Shown: positions 23,035 to 33,484 of the stretch, piece by piece
Position numbering within the stretch: the stretch's first letter is position 1
Layout of the letters: every line of letters starts with the position of its first letter
Assembly: GCF_000321225.1 (NCBI RefSeq)
Contig: NW_004450401.1
Span: forward strand, 3,870,555-3,934,554
DNA: 64,000 bases
Direction of reading: 5' to 3'
From: Odobenus rosmarus divergens
Lineage: Eukaryota; Chordata; Mammalia; Carnivora; Odobenidae
Notes under the pieces: generated by a model
Database searches by the model: none
Told to the model about the DNA's origin: nothing
Seen by the model: only the letters and a program-made list of their open reading frames with translations
Program-made: the position numbers and the translations under genes

Positions 23035-23700
23035 GACGGCGGCGGCGGCGCATTCAAAGCCCCAGGCCTACAGGAGGTGCTCACGGAGCGCGGGGGCTCT
23101 CCTCCTTTCCGCAGCGCTGTCAGCGGAGGTGCTCTGGCTGTCCTACGCACACCACACCGCCCGCCAGTGGGGCCCACCGGCCAGCCACGTCTCCGGGGCC
23201 CGGGGAGGGCGGTGGGGGCGGCGGCGCAGCTGGGCGCGAGAACCGAGGCGCAGTGGAGCCGCCGAGCCGCGGTGCCCGGAGGCTGGACGCTTTCTCCCCG
23301 GGCGGCAGCCGAGCGCTCAGCCAGGAACTTGTTAACAGGCCCGGAACAAAGAGCCGCTAATCCGGCGGGCGGCCGCGGGCGGGCTGGCGGGCGGAGGGAT
23401 CCCGCCCCCTCCCCGGCCCCGGCCCCTGCCCCTGCCCGTTCCCCGCGCGGCCGCCGAGTTCACGGCGCGCTCGGCACCGGCGCTGAGCGGGGGCGGGGCC
23501 GCGGGCAGGACGCACCCCGAGGGCGCCCTTCCCCAGAGCCCGGGTGGGCAAGCCGGCTAATTGCTAATCCCCTGGGCTGGGGCTCCCATTGGCTCCGGCC
23601 CCTGCCGCCCATCGGCCGCTAACGTGCCCCGCAGCCCGCGTCTGGCCCGGGACCCCGCCCGGCAAGCTACCCGAACAAGCCGGCCACGGAGTGGTGATGG
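23035..23700. promoter_or_regulatory. Intronic CpG island, candidate alternative promoter or enhancer
   Basis: A sharp block of CpG-dense, very G+C-rich sequence starts right after a MIR tail and ends near 23.7 kb, about 7 kb inside intron 1. It includes a GC box (gggggcggggcc near 23490), an inverted CCAAT box (cattggctcc near 23588), a SOX/TCF-like site (gaacaaag near 23344) and an AT island (gctaattgctaatcc near 23557). No exon with a recognisable protein is visible in it. It could drive a shorter UNC5A transcript or an antisense RNA, or be a methylation-sensitive enhancer; the sequence cannot distinguish these. Confidence 0.7.
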
Positions 23701-24574
23701 TTTTTTGGAAGCAGGGCAGGCTCCCGTCACGCGGGGACTCTAAGGAAGCACTCTTACCTGCCCGTGCCTGGCACCCTTTTTTTCAGGGAGGAGTGAGAGG
23801 GCTGGAAAGATGCAGGCGGGTGGGGTGCCGGGGATGGGGGGGCACCCAGCAGCCCCTCAACTCCATCTGGTCTCTGCCCCAATTAGGAGGGGGTAGGTTC
23901 TCACTCCGGGTGTACTCCCTGCAGGCTGTCTGCTGGACGTGCTGGGTGGGGCAGTGGGGTGGGGGGAGGTGGGGGGGGTCCCACCTGCCCTCCTGGCTGG
24001 GGAGGTACAGGGCAGAGGTGGGATGCAGGGTCCAGAGCTCCCTACCCAAGGGCCCTGCAGTTGTAGCTCCAGCTCAGTCAGTCTCGACTGGACTCCCCTC
24101 CCCAAATCTCAGCCACATATTTGCCTGGAGCTCAAGGTGACCCTGAGCCTTCCAGATGGACAGAGCTCTGACACCCAGGTGTGGGGAGGGTCCTAGCTCT
24201 GGGGGACTCACCCATCAGGGCACTGGCCCTTGGTACTCTCTTCAGGGGCCCCTCCCCCATCTAAGTGGGACCTAAAACCTGCCCCTTTGTGACCTACCCT
24301 GGGGATGAGCAGCTGCCACTCAGGCCTCTCCAGATTTCTGAGTCTCTCCCTCTTCCCCCTCTCAAACAGGCCTGGGATGGGCTTGTCTACAACCACACCT
24401 GGAGAAGGGAAGGAGCTTGGGCAAAAGAGAGAAAAACCGCCAGTCAAAAAATGCAGGCCTCCCCTCAGGCCGCTGCCCTCCCACCTGGACCTGCACCCTC
24501 TCCCACAAAGATGGCACCAAGGACACTCCCAAAGTGAGGACAAAACAGTGCCCTCTGCCGTATCCATCATCGTC
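23701..24574. other. Unique intron sequence
   Basis: G+C-rich but no longer CpG-dense. No exon or repeat recognised. Confidence 0.35.
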
Positions 24575-24760
24575 AATTGCTAACTAACATTTATTGAGTG
24601 CCTACTGTGTGCCAGGACTATGACACACTAATGACGTGCATTAGTCTATCTAATCCACACAGCAACCCTGTGGGCTAGGCCCTCTCAGCACTCCACTTTA
24701 TAGACAAGAAAACCGAAGTGCAGGGAAAAGCTAGATCACCAGCTAGGACTAGGGTGGGGC
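24575..24760 (+). repeat. MIR SINE
   Basis: The strings 'tattgagtgcctactgtgtg', 'ccacacagcaaccctgtggg' and 'ctttatagacaagaaaaccg' match MIR. Confidence 0.8.
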
Positions 24761-25124
24761 ACAGGGGGTGCCAAGGGCACAAAATTTAAGGAGGCTGACC
24801 CTGCGCTCATACAACTTAATTTCCGCACCCTGAGCACCCTTGCCTCACCCTAGTCCAAGTCCTAGTCCAAACCCAGACTCCGGACCTGGCCGACTCAACC
24901 ATTCCACCACCTCATCAACGTGCCTGGGATTCTGGCTCCCAAAGGCCGAAGCCAAAGCTTGTGGCTTCTGACATCAGTGTCCGGGAAGAGGGTGGGCCTC
25001 AGGCACTGGCACTCTGACCTTCTCGGGGCCCTAAGAAGGCCTGTTTTTGCTATTCACCGGCTAAAGCAGGGCCCTGTTTCCTCCCAAGGCAGCGTCCCTG
25101 TGCACCAGCCTCTGTTCCAATAGT

Positions 25125-25250
25125 CATCAAGTCCAATGCTTAGTATACAAAGAGGCAAACAGCCCAGAGATGTTAAGTGACTTGTCCAAGATCACAAAGC
25201 AATCAAATGGCAGAGCTGGGACTAGAATTTAGTCCCATCAAGGGCCCCCA
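25125..25250 (+). repeat. MIR SINE
   Basis: The strings 'gatgttaagtgacttgtcca' and 'tggcagagctgggactagaa' match the MIR 3' half. Confidence 0.75.
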
Positions 25251-25654
25251 CCGCTTTTTCTGCCATGTTCTGTGTCAGAACTGATCATCAGCACATGGTT
25301 CCAGGACAAGCTAAACCCAAGTCATCATCTTCATAGAACCCCAAACAAAGTTCTTTGCACACTGGAGGAATCAAGTGTCTGAGTCAGGCCCGAGTCCCTG
25401 CAAGGGGGTGGTGTGTGTACAGACTGGAAGGGGGGTGTTTACTTCTAACAACTAAAAGCATGACTCCTTCCTGGGATTCCTGCCTGGGGCTGGAGCAGCA
25501 ACAAATGTTTTTCTCTCTTCTCTCTGGGCTCGGGCCCTGATCACCTCAAGACTCTAGCTCTGTCCTAACTCATGCCCCTTCAATGCCAGGGAAAATGGAC
25601 GAAGGAAATAAATAGCTTATAGCTCTCTGCTCCATGTTGGGTTCCAGCCTGGGC

Positions 25655-25830
25655 CCTCTGTGTTGCCCATCATCTCCTTACTATAACCTCAGGAAGCAGA
25701 AATGACCCTATTCTAAAAACGTGGGAACAGGCTGGGGAGTAAAAATTACTTGTCCAAGGTCAGGTGGCTTAGACTGAAACCCAGGCCTGTCTGTCTTCAA
25801 AGCCCCTGCCCTTTCTATACTGCCTGATAG
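25655..25830 (+). repeat. MIR SINE
   Basis: The strings 'aaattacttgtccaaggtca', 'gaaacccaggcctgtctgtc' and the end 'tgccctttctatactgcc' match MIR. Confidence 0.75.
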
Positions 25831-26083
25831 GAAAAAGGGGCTGAGGCTCCCCAGAAGGCAGGAGGACCTGTCAATGCCATTCCCACGGGAGCAGACAAGA
25901 GGAGTGAAGGGACGGACCAGTAGAACTGATCACAGGAAGCTAAGCTCCCTTTTGGATGGTGAGGATGGTTGGGGCTCAGGGGCCAGACTTTCCTGGTGCT
26001 TAGTCTCAGGAACCAGGAGTCCCAATGGGTTCTGCACAGAGCAGCCCAAGTCTTGGTGTCAATTCCATTCCTGAGGATAGGGG

Positions 26084-26173
26084 TGGGGCCTGAGGAAGAG
26101 GCCACCAGGACAGATTGTCAGGGACAGGATGGGCAATGCCATGGCTCCATGCCCCTCAGCCCCACCTTCCAGG
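26084..26173. repeat. Local 90-bp duplication, copy 1
   Basis: Aligns without gaps to 28050-28139 with 14 differences in 90 (about 84% identity). It starts tggggcctgaggaagag and ends accttccagg. No known repeat is recognised. Confidence 0.7.
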
Positions 26174-27184
26174 GGCTTGAGTCCACAGGCTGGGGCCCAA
26201 AATGACATTATTTGCATGACAAGACACTGATCTGGGAACATCTATGCCTGGGAGGGGTGGGGATGAGCAGGGAGTTTCCTACTCAGTAGCCCTGCACATA
26301 AAACCCGTACGAAGGACCCACAAACACGCATGATCACATGAGCTGGTCTGCCATCTGTGTGAGGGTCTAAGGCACAGCCACCCCACGGTGGGGCTTTAAC
26401 TTGCTCCTTCCTACCTTGGACAGGAGCCATTTCCAGCCTCCCCAGAGTGAAGCAGTCTTTGTTCAGGAACAGGGATGGGGAGGGCTGCCAAGGGGGCAGA
26501 GTCAACTTCTCTCCCCCTCCCTAGCCATAGCAGCCCTCCCTACCTAGCCAGAGAACCCAAACACAAGTGGAGGATAAAAAGAGAAAAAATACGCACTTGA
26601 CTGACCATGACTCGGAGCATGTTAGGGGCCAAGAGCAGGGTCACGGTGCTGCAGACAATGGCAATGCTCGTAGGAAGCACCGGCATGAACGAAGAGGCAG
26701 CTCGGGCCTGGCAGTTGCCCCAGGCCCCATCTACCTCTCCACGGCTGAGAAATCTGTCCCGTAGGCCACTCAAAGCTCAGCAATGTGCCATGGCCCTGGG
26801 AGGAGTTGGGGAGGCCTCTTGGAGGGAGCTGGATTGAAGCTGGGGGCTGAGATAAGCAGAAGAGCTGGGACTGGCAAAAGCGGGGAGCGGGGGTGGGGGT
26901 GGGGGGCTTGGCCTAGGTCTGGACAGAGCCGAAGATGTTGGCTATAGGGTGGCGAGTGTGGCTGGCGGGGCCGGGGACACTGGGTTCTGCAAGGCAAGGG
27001 AGCTTGGGCAGAAGCCAGAGCTTGTCTGGGGGTGTGGATGCCCAGCCCACCAGCAGTTAAACCCAAGTCCCAGTGGATCAGCCCAGTCATGTGTGGTGAT
27101 GCAGGTGTTTCCCTCAGGGCCCCCGGGCTCAGGGCTGGACTTCACCTTCAGGCACTGGGGAGCCACAGAAGGCTTTTTAGTGGG

Positions 27185-27445
27185 GTTCCAGCCTGGATAC
27201 CAGGGACATTAATCAAAGTAGAGGAGGCAAAGAAAGGGGATGAGTGGGGGTGGCCACTGCACTGGTCCAGGTGGGGAAGGTGAGGGAGAAAGGGGCTGGG
27301 GCGGCAGGGGTGGTGACAAAGGAAGAGACGGACACGAGCAATGTCACAAGTAGAACTGAGCTGGAGGACCTGGTGACAGATTAGACATGAAGCGTGAAGG
27401 AGAAGGGAGAGCCAATAGAGACTGCAAGGTTTCCGGCCCCGGGCT
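27185..27445 (-). mobile_element. L2 LINE fragment (reverse-transcriptase region, inverted)
   Basis: The strings 'actgcactggtccaggtggg', 'gacctggtgacagattagac' and 'gagactgcaaggtttccggc' are the reverse complement of the L2 ORF2 3' region. Confidence 0.6.
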
Positions 27446-28859
27446 GGAGGACTAGGGGGAGCGGAAAGGCGAGGAGGGGGCCGCAGGAGAGGGTTGGCCT
27501 GGATAGGGCAGGCTCAGGCGTGCATGTATGTGAACACATGTGCTCCCAGGCAGCCGCCGAGCCCAGCCCCGCGGCCTCTGTGTGGAGCAGGGGCCCCCCC
27601 CCGGCCCCAGGCTGGAGGCAGCTCCTGCCTTTGAGACTACAGTGGCTTGCGTCTGCAGGTCTGGGGCCCAGGCAGCCCCAGGCAGGACGACGTTATGGAC
27701 GACAGGAGGGCTCCTGGCCCCGCACTGAGGCCAGAGCCGGCTGCTCTGAGGAACCCGCCGTGGCTCCTGGCTGGGGGTTTGGAACCTGCATCAATGCCAA
27801 TCCCCAGCTTCCTGAGGGAAGCCCCTCCCAACGTGGGCAAGGGGAAACGGGCAGGCCCGTCAGAGGACCAGCCCTCTCCTGGGGACACCCAGGGGGCCCT
27901 GAAGTCCAGCTCAACCCATCCCCAAGGCAAAGGGAGAGCAGGGTATCTCTTAGCCCTAAAGAATTAAGACATCCTTCCCCTAACCAACTGCTCTAGTCCA
28001 GGGGCGAGGGATGGACAGAGGGGTCCAGGACCAGGCCTGAAGATGGGGCTGGGGCCTGAGGAAGAGACCACCAGGACAGATCGCTGGGGTCAGGATGGAC
28101 AATACCACAGCTTAGTGCCCCTCAGCACCACCTTCCAGGAGAGCCAGCCTCATGGACCCCTCTCCCTAGGAGGGCCGAGATCTGTGGGACGGGGCAACCA
28201 ACAGGTGTGAGCGGCCCACAGGGGCGGGGAGGCAGGGGCCAGCTGTGTGGCTGGGTACGAAAGGGAAAAAGCCGTGGGACAGTGTGTGTGTTGGGGGGGG
28301 TGAGTGTGCTGAAGGGACAGGCTTTTGTGTGAGGCGGTGACAGAGGGTGGGCCCTTGGCCCGGGGTGCAGGAGGCTGCAGTCCTGCCGGCCCCGGCGCCC
28401 TCTGCCGCCCGACTGGCCATCCCTCCCTCAGCCCCTCACACACGTTCTTCACTGGCTGCCGTTGCCGAGGGGATGATGGGTGGTGTGGGAGGAGGTGCGG
28501 GAGGAGCTGGGGTCATCTCAGGGCCAGCCTGCCTGGGCACGTGTGCCCAGAGCCTGTGGGGGACAGCAGTAGGGGGCCCCAGACAAGGAGAAGGGCCCCT
28601 GCATGCCCTTCAGAGGCTCCTCCCACAGGCCTGGGAGTGGGTGCCTGGAGGCTGCCTCGGCTCCAGGGCCGCCCTGCGGCACTGGTGCCCACCTGCTAGC
28701 TCCCCGGGCAAACCATGGACCAGGCCCCAACAGGTGCCCCAGCAACCCGGGATGCAGGTCCCCTACCCCATGACCTTCCAAGGAATCCATGTGGCACCCC
28801 CCAGATGGCACCCTGACTCACCAGCACCCATCACCCCCTTATCCTATCCACACAGGCTC
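27446..28859. other. Unique G+C-rich intron sequence
   Basis: Apart from the 90-bp duplicate, no repeat or exon is recognised. Long open frames occur on both strands but show no domain, signal peptide or splice structure, and the longest opens with GTG rather than ATG. Confidence 0.4.
28050..28139. repeat. Local 90-bp duplication, copy 2
   Basis: Second copy of 26084-26173 in direct orientation about 2 kb away. The age suggested by 84% identity is considerable, so both could be remnants of an unrecognised old repeat. Confidence 0.7.
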
Positions 28860-29040
28860 ACCTGTGCAACTGCTCACAACCGTCACACAAGCGCATCGGG
28901 CCACACACACAGCAAGGGTGCACACACAGCCAGCCCCTGTCGTCACCAGGGCACGCATGCCAACCCACAGCCCTCACACGTGCTCACGTGGGCAACATGC
29001 AGATATGGCCACACAGCCTTCTCACACACAGCCGACTCAG
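28860..29040 (+). repeat. CA/CAC-rich low-complexity sequence
   Basis: Degenerate CACA and CACACGC repeats, probably a decayed microsatellite, followed near 29035-29085 by an L2-terminus-like phrase (aacatttcctgggcgcctac). Confidence 0.6.
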
Positions 29041-29089
29041 TAAACATTTCCTGGGCGCCTACTTGGTATCTGGCAACACCTCCCCTGTG

Positions 29090-30239
29090 TGAAGAGCATG
29101 AACACCCCCAGTTCACCATGATCAGCTCACCCACCCTGCACCCCCTGAGGGTTGTACACACAACCCGAACACGGATATGTGTGCAATATGAACACACACC
29201 CAGCAGCAGTGCAGCCTCCCAGCTCGATCAGGATTAAAAGGGGAGGTCATGGGGCAGGAGGGTTTGTTAAAGTGAGGATTTGGGGGGGGTTGATGGGGTG
29301 TTGGAAAACGGATGGGGTAGAGCAGAGGGAGGACTGAGGGGGCAGACTGGGGAGGGCAGCCAAGCAGAATGGGTGCAGAATGTGCTACGCAGAGACCCTT
29401 TAAAGAAACAGCCATCAGCCTCAATCATCAGGCTGGTCTCAGCTCTCACTCATTGATCTCCAATCAGTCTGGATTCACATCTCAGGAACCCCCAACACTC
29501 CCTTCTGACCCCTAGGATTAACAATGGCCTGGCCAGGCTGGGAGGTGTCCCCCAGGTTCTCAGGGCAGCAAGAATCAAGAATTGCTAGGGTGAGCCTCAT
29601 GCCCCCTTGATCACACAAATGACCCCCCCATACACACACAAGCTCAGCTCTGCTAAGTACATGGATGGGGTGGGGGGCGGAGATCAGGAGGCCCTAACAA
29701 CTCAGCCTAGGTGGAAGCTCAGGGAGAGCAGACAAAGGATGCAGGGGAACTCCCCCCACCCCAAGGGAGGTGGGCTGAGAGCTTAGTTACCAAGCAGGTT
29801 TGGGTGGCCAACGGGACATGAAGGGAGGAGGAAGGGCGGTGCAATGAAAGGGAGAAGGGAAAGCGGCGGCGGCCCCACGGTACACAACTCTGGCCCCCCA
29901 CGCACCAAGGAGGCTGGGAGCCACAGCCCTGGCCAGGGGCCACGGGCCTTTGACTGTGCGGGCTGCAAGGGCTGGGGGCTGGTGTATGCGCCTCCACGCC
30001 TGAGTGTGTGCGTGTGCGAGCGTGTGGCGGGGACAGAGGAGGACACTGTGTTCTGGACGTGGGCAGAGGCCAGGTGCCAAGTCGGAATTGTGAGTAGCTG
30101 TTTGGGTCAGATGCTACCGGGAAGAGGCAGGTATCTTAAGCCCCCTCCTCATTTTCCTGGGCACTGGGATGTGATCAAAATCCTCTAATCTGTGACCCTC
30201 AAAGTCAGGCTCCCCTGGGCGTTGATTCAAACCCCTGAC
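29090..30239. other. Unique intron sequence next to the promoter island
   Basis: No repeat or exon seen. CpG density rises toward 30240. Confidence 0.4.
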
Positions 30240-30530
30240 TCTGCTCTGGGGCCGGGCAACCAGCAAACTTCCCCCGCCCGGAGGCGTGGAGCGTTTACAC
30301 TCGCCAGCCCCGCGCGCTGACAGCTGCTCCAGCACTTGGCAGAACCCAGGCTTCCGGGGAAGCGCGCGGGGAAGCTGCGCAGCAGCAAGGGGCGGCCCCC
30401 GCGTCCCGCCTCGCAAAGTTTGGCCTCCGGGGGCTTCCAGCCGGGTCCGGCAGCACGGGTCAGGGACCCCCTAGAGCGGCGAGCGTTCGCGCGCACAGTC
30501 CCCCGCAAGCCTCCCCAGAGCGCGCGCGTG

Positions 30531-30536
30531 ACTCAC
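30531..30536 (-). other. UNC5A: Splice donor of UNC5A exon 1
   Basis: The minus strand reads TCGG|GTGAGT, a full consensus 5' splice site. It defines the end of exon 1 after the first base of codon 24, so intron 1 has phase 1. Confidence 0.9.
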
Positions 30537-30606
30537 CCGAGCCGTGGAGCCAGGTGGTGAGGACTATGCCCAGGAGCGCTGGCCACAGGCCGGGCCGGAC
30601 GGCCAT
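30537..30606 (-). CDS. UNC5A: UNC5A exon 1 (coding part): start codon and signal peptide of the netrin receptor UNC5A
   Basis: Read on the minus strand, the ATG at 30606-30604 opens a 70-nt coding segment beginning MAVRPGLWPALLG and continuing through a hydrophobic IVL..WL core to ..HGSG. This matches, from memory, the start of mammalian UNC5A, with three apparent substitutions against human. The start is well supported: the Kozak context is strong (gcggccATGG), and an in-frame TAG lies 24 nt upstream at 30630-30628 with no Met between. The exon ends in phase 1 at a perfect donor (G|GTGAGT, 30536-30531). UNC5A is a single-pass membrane receptor for netrin that mediates axon repulsion and acts as a dependence receptor. 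Its Ig, thrombospondin, ZU5, UPA and death domains are encoded by later exons outside this window. Only the cleavable N-terminal signal peptide is present here. The surrounding CpG island fits a first exon. I am confident in the assignment to UNC5A rather than UNC5B, C or D because of the peptide. Confidence 0.93.
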
Positions 30607-30936
30607 GGCCGCGGGCGGACGGACGAGCTAGCTGGCCGGCCGGGCGCGGGGCCCCGCGGGCGGGAGGGCGGCTCTCAGCGCCTCAGCCCAGAGCCCCAGC
30701 CCGGGGCGCCCCCGGGGCCCATGCCAGCGGACTGCGCTGCCTCCGGGCGGCCGGCTGCGGGGCGCACGCGGCGCGTGGCTCCCCTGGGCACCGGGAGCAC
30801 AGCAATGCAGCCGGGGCGGAGCGCAGCGCCAGCCGCGCGGCGCACCGAGCCAGCCGCCGCGCGGAGCCCGCAGCCGGGGAGCGGGCCGGCGGGCGCCGCA
30901 AAACCCGGACTGGAGCAGCGGAGCGGGGCGGCAGCA

Positions 30937-30950
30937 GGGCGGGGCGGGGG
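30937..30950 (+). promoter_or_regulatory. Tandem GC boxes (SP/KLF-type) in UNC5A promoter
   Basis: Two overlapping GGGCGG cores (gggcggggcggggg) lie about 330 bp upstream of the UNC5A start codon, the position expected for a TATA-less CpG promoter. Orientation is not meaningful. Binding is inferred from the motif only. Confidence 0.45.
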
Positions 30951-31649
30951 AAGGAAGGAGGGGCCGGGCCGCCCCACGCAGCGCGCGCGGGCCACCCCCA
31001 GCTCCGGGGATCCCTCCCGGCGATGCCCGAGGCTCCCCCGGGGAGGGGTTGGGGTGGTGGGCGGGGAGGCCTCCCACCGCCCCGCGCGGTCTCCAGGGAC
31101 AGGGCCTGGAGTCCGAAACCCGGAGTGGATCGGTTCTCCGGATCCGGGCTCTCCCAGGCCCGCCAGCCTGCGTACAGGTGGCCCGGGAGGGGCCCAGGGC
31201 TGCGGCGACCCCGGCGCGGAGCCAGCCTGCAGAGAACGGCCTGGGGCAGGGGTGCCCGGGGCAGGTTCCGCTGCAGTCCTCTCCCCCCACCCCACCCCAC
31301 TCCCCGCCTCTCGGCAGTGCTCCGAGGCCGTCAGCGTGCTGCGGTACGCCACCAGCCCGCGGCTTGGATAGGGGACTGCGGGAGAGCGCCCGGGCTCCGG
31401 CCCTCGCGCAGAGGCGCTCGGGCAGGCCAGACTCAGGGCCACCCGCAGTGCCAGCCGTGTAGCCTGGTGGACCCCAGTGTGACCCAAGATTTCTCTAACC
31501 CCGTGGCGCCTTTAGCTTAAGGAAAACAACCCCAGGGCACAGCGTCTCTAACTGGGCGCGCGGTGTTTGCGCCCTGAGCGCGCACGACGCCAGAGACGTG
31601 GCGTGAAGGACTGAGCCGGGCTTTGGAAGCTATGGAGACCCGGGGTAGG

Positions 31650-31725
31650 GTCTAGGCGCCTCCACCTTCTAGCTCTGTGACCTTGGGCAAGTCACGTCGT
31701 CTCCCGGAGCCTCCGGCAATGACCG
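31650..31725 (-). repeat. MIR SINE fragment
   Basis: The string 'gctctgtgaccttgggcaag', followed by 'tcacgtcgtctcccggagcc', is inverted MIR. Confidence 0.65.
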
Positions 31726-31904
31726 CTGCTGGAGTCTCCTGCTCCCCACCCCCATTCCCTAATCTGGTTAAAGTAAACAGAGGGTTGCCTTGAAGGAGAA
31801 AGGAAATGACAAACGCGCAACATGTATACAGGGCGAATGGTCAGAAAAAGAGAGGGTCCTACTCTGGGTCTGGAGAGGGATGAGAAGGGTGAGGGCAGGG
31901 TCGC

Positions 31905-32335
31905 AAACTAAACCGCCTACAGGGACCAGTCCATAATATAAATTGGTGCTGCCCGCTGGGTGATATAATAATGGTCTGTGCTTCCACAAAGAGATAGGAG
32001 CTCTCCTGTATTTCTTGAAACCACGAGGCCCTCTCTCGGTCTGTCTTTTGTTTCCCACTTTTGATAGAGAAGGGTTGTGAGAAATGTTTTGCTTTTCTCT
32101 TAACTGGTATAAGAACCATCAACCATACACTTGTATGGACGCTGGGCTTCAGCGCCAGGGAGGCAACGCAGCGCCGGAGACTGGGGGGCATAGGATCCCG
32201 TTGCAGGGGGCAACTGGCTCTTCTACTCCAGGTGCCAGTTGGTGTCGAACTGGGGCCCAGTATGGCCATATCGTCCAAATTTCCAAGAGAAGCCATTGTA
32301 TGAGAAATGTTGGGATTTAAAATTTTTAACTAAAA
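31905..32335. repeat. Probable old interspersed repeat, unassigned
   Basis: AT-rich text with 'tatggccatatcgtccaaat', 'ttccaagagaagccattgta' and 'gagaaatgttgggatttaaa' has the look of an ancient DNA-transposon relic. I cannot name it. Confidence 0.35.
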
Positions 32336-32485
32336 CATAATTTTTATTTTCTTTTATTTTTTTTTTACCTCATGTGAGCCCCGATGAAAATGTCCACAAA
32401 TGTCCAACAGCTTCCAGTTTTTGAACTCTGCTTTGGTGATTGCTTGTATGTAGGCTGTGTCTACCTGATCTACCCAACTGGAGAC

Positions 32486-32525
<40 letters not shown>
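32486..32525 (+). repeat. (TG)n microsatellite
   Basis: About 40 bases of nearly perfect TG dinucleotides. Confidence 0.97.
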
Positions 32526-32744
32526 GCCAGGAACAGCGTATGCCCAGGCTGCTCCTTCAGACACTATGCCTCACCGCGCTCCAAGGGAAGAGGTGGTTAG
32601 GAGAGGTGAAACCTTACTAGGTCCATCATTTGGGGCACCTGGTAGAAGAGAGATAGTTAGGAACTGGGGTTTAGGCACTGAAAAGAATGAAGTACTGGGT
32701 TTGGGGGCTGGGATATAAGATATCATAATGGTCTCTGCTGGACT

Positions 32745-32880
32745 CTGCTATGTCCTTGCCTACATTTATAATTTGATCCTCACATGCAATCCTGTTAAAT
32801 GAACATTATCATCCCCATTATACAGATGAGGTAACTGAGACTTAGGGAAGGGAAGTGCCTTATGTCCAGGGCCAACCTTA
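32745..32880 (+). repeat. MIR SINE
   Basis: The strings 'cattatcatccccattatac' and 'agatgaggtaactgagactt' match MIR. Confidence 0.8.
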
Positions 32881-33089
32881 TTCAATGTTTACAGGGCTAG
32901 CTAAGATTGGTCCTAGGGGGGCTTTGATTTCAATGTCCATGCTCCTTACATTTCCTCTCCTGCAGTTTTTGCTCTGGGATTAGAATTTGGGAATAAGGCT
33001 TGGGGAACAGGAAAGGAAAGGTTCTCAATCTCTCTTCAGTTCTCTGCTGTGTTCACTTCGCTGGCCTCCTTCAGCTAGAGTAGAATGAT

Positions 33090-33440
33090 CTGTGTAGCAG
33101 TCAGGATAGATTAGATTATGTCATGGTAACAAACAGTCCCCAAATCTCAGTGGCTTCCATCAACAAAGGTTTATTTCTCATTTGTTCATCATGGGTCTAC
33201 TGCTCCAGATTATCCTCCATTGAGGACCCAGGCTGATAAAACAACCACTCTCTGGAACATCGTTGGTCAGTGGGGCAGAGGAAAAGAGAGCTCTGGGGGT
33301 ACACCCACCAGCAATCAATGGCTCAGCCCTGAAGTGACACATACCACTTCCACTGACAATTCATTGGCCAGAACCAGCCCCATGGCCCCAACCAAAGGGC
33401 CAAGAAGTGCACTTCTCCTCCATGCCAGCAGCTGAAATAT
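33090..33440 (-). mobile_element. Old LTR-type repeat, inverted (family uncertain)
   Basis: The strings 'gtagcagtcaggatagatta', 'ggtaacaaacagtccccaaa', 'caaaggtttatttctcattt' and 'aattcattggccagaaccag' form a recurrent mammalian repeat end resembling MaLR/ERVL LTRs. There is no coding content. Confidence 0.55.
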
Positions 33441-33484
33441 GAGGAAAGAGGAAAGTAGCATTAATGATGACCACTGCCTCAAAG

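Larger units (their letters stand above)
1..30536 (-). other. UNC5A: UNC5A intron 1 (5' part, incomplete)
   Basis: Everything left of the exon 1 donor should be intron 1, transcribed right to left. I looked for the second exon, which would encode the start of the first Ig domain on the minus strand, and did not recognise it. The intron therefore continues past position 1. A very long first intron is consistent with what I recall of UNC5A in other mammals. Contents are repeats, one intronic CpG island and several unique AT-rich blocks listed separately. Confidence 0.8.
30240..31460 (-). promoter_or_regulatory. UNC5A: CpG island covering UNC5A promoter, 5'UTR and exon 1
   Basis: The base composition becomes strongly G+C rich with dense CpG dinucleotides over about 1.2 kb, unlike the CpG-poor flanks. 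The UNC5A start codon lies inside it, about 370 bp from its left edge. No TATA box is evident upstream of the ATG on the minus strand. A tandem GC box occurs at 30937-30950. The exact transcription start cannot be read from sequence; a start somewhere between about 30.65 and 31.0 kb is an inference. Both strands stay open for hundreds of bases here because of the GC bias, which should not be mistaken for coding sequence. Confidence 0.85.

Noticed and set aside
23077..23622. 181-codon open frame in the intronic CpG island
   Set aside because: Composition is Ala/Arg/Pro/Gly as expected from random GC-rich sequence; no domain, and it is more plausibly a GC artefact than an exon.
28347..29237. 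296-codon plus-strand open frame
   Set aside because: It opens with GTG, runs through CA-rich low-complexity DNA and a repeat-like tail, has no domain or signal peptide, and lies antisense in UNC5A intron 1.
1..30530. Search for UNC5A exon 2 or any further UNC5A exon
   Set aside because: No minus-strand segment encoding the expected start of the first Ig domain could be recognised, so none is annotated. A spliced alignment would settle it.
30544..31371. Open frames of 200-275 codons on both strands in the promoter island
   Set aside because: They overlap each other on opposite strands, are explained by extreme G+C content (few stop codons), contain no recognisable domain, and the plus-strand one opens with GTG rather than ATG.
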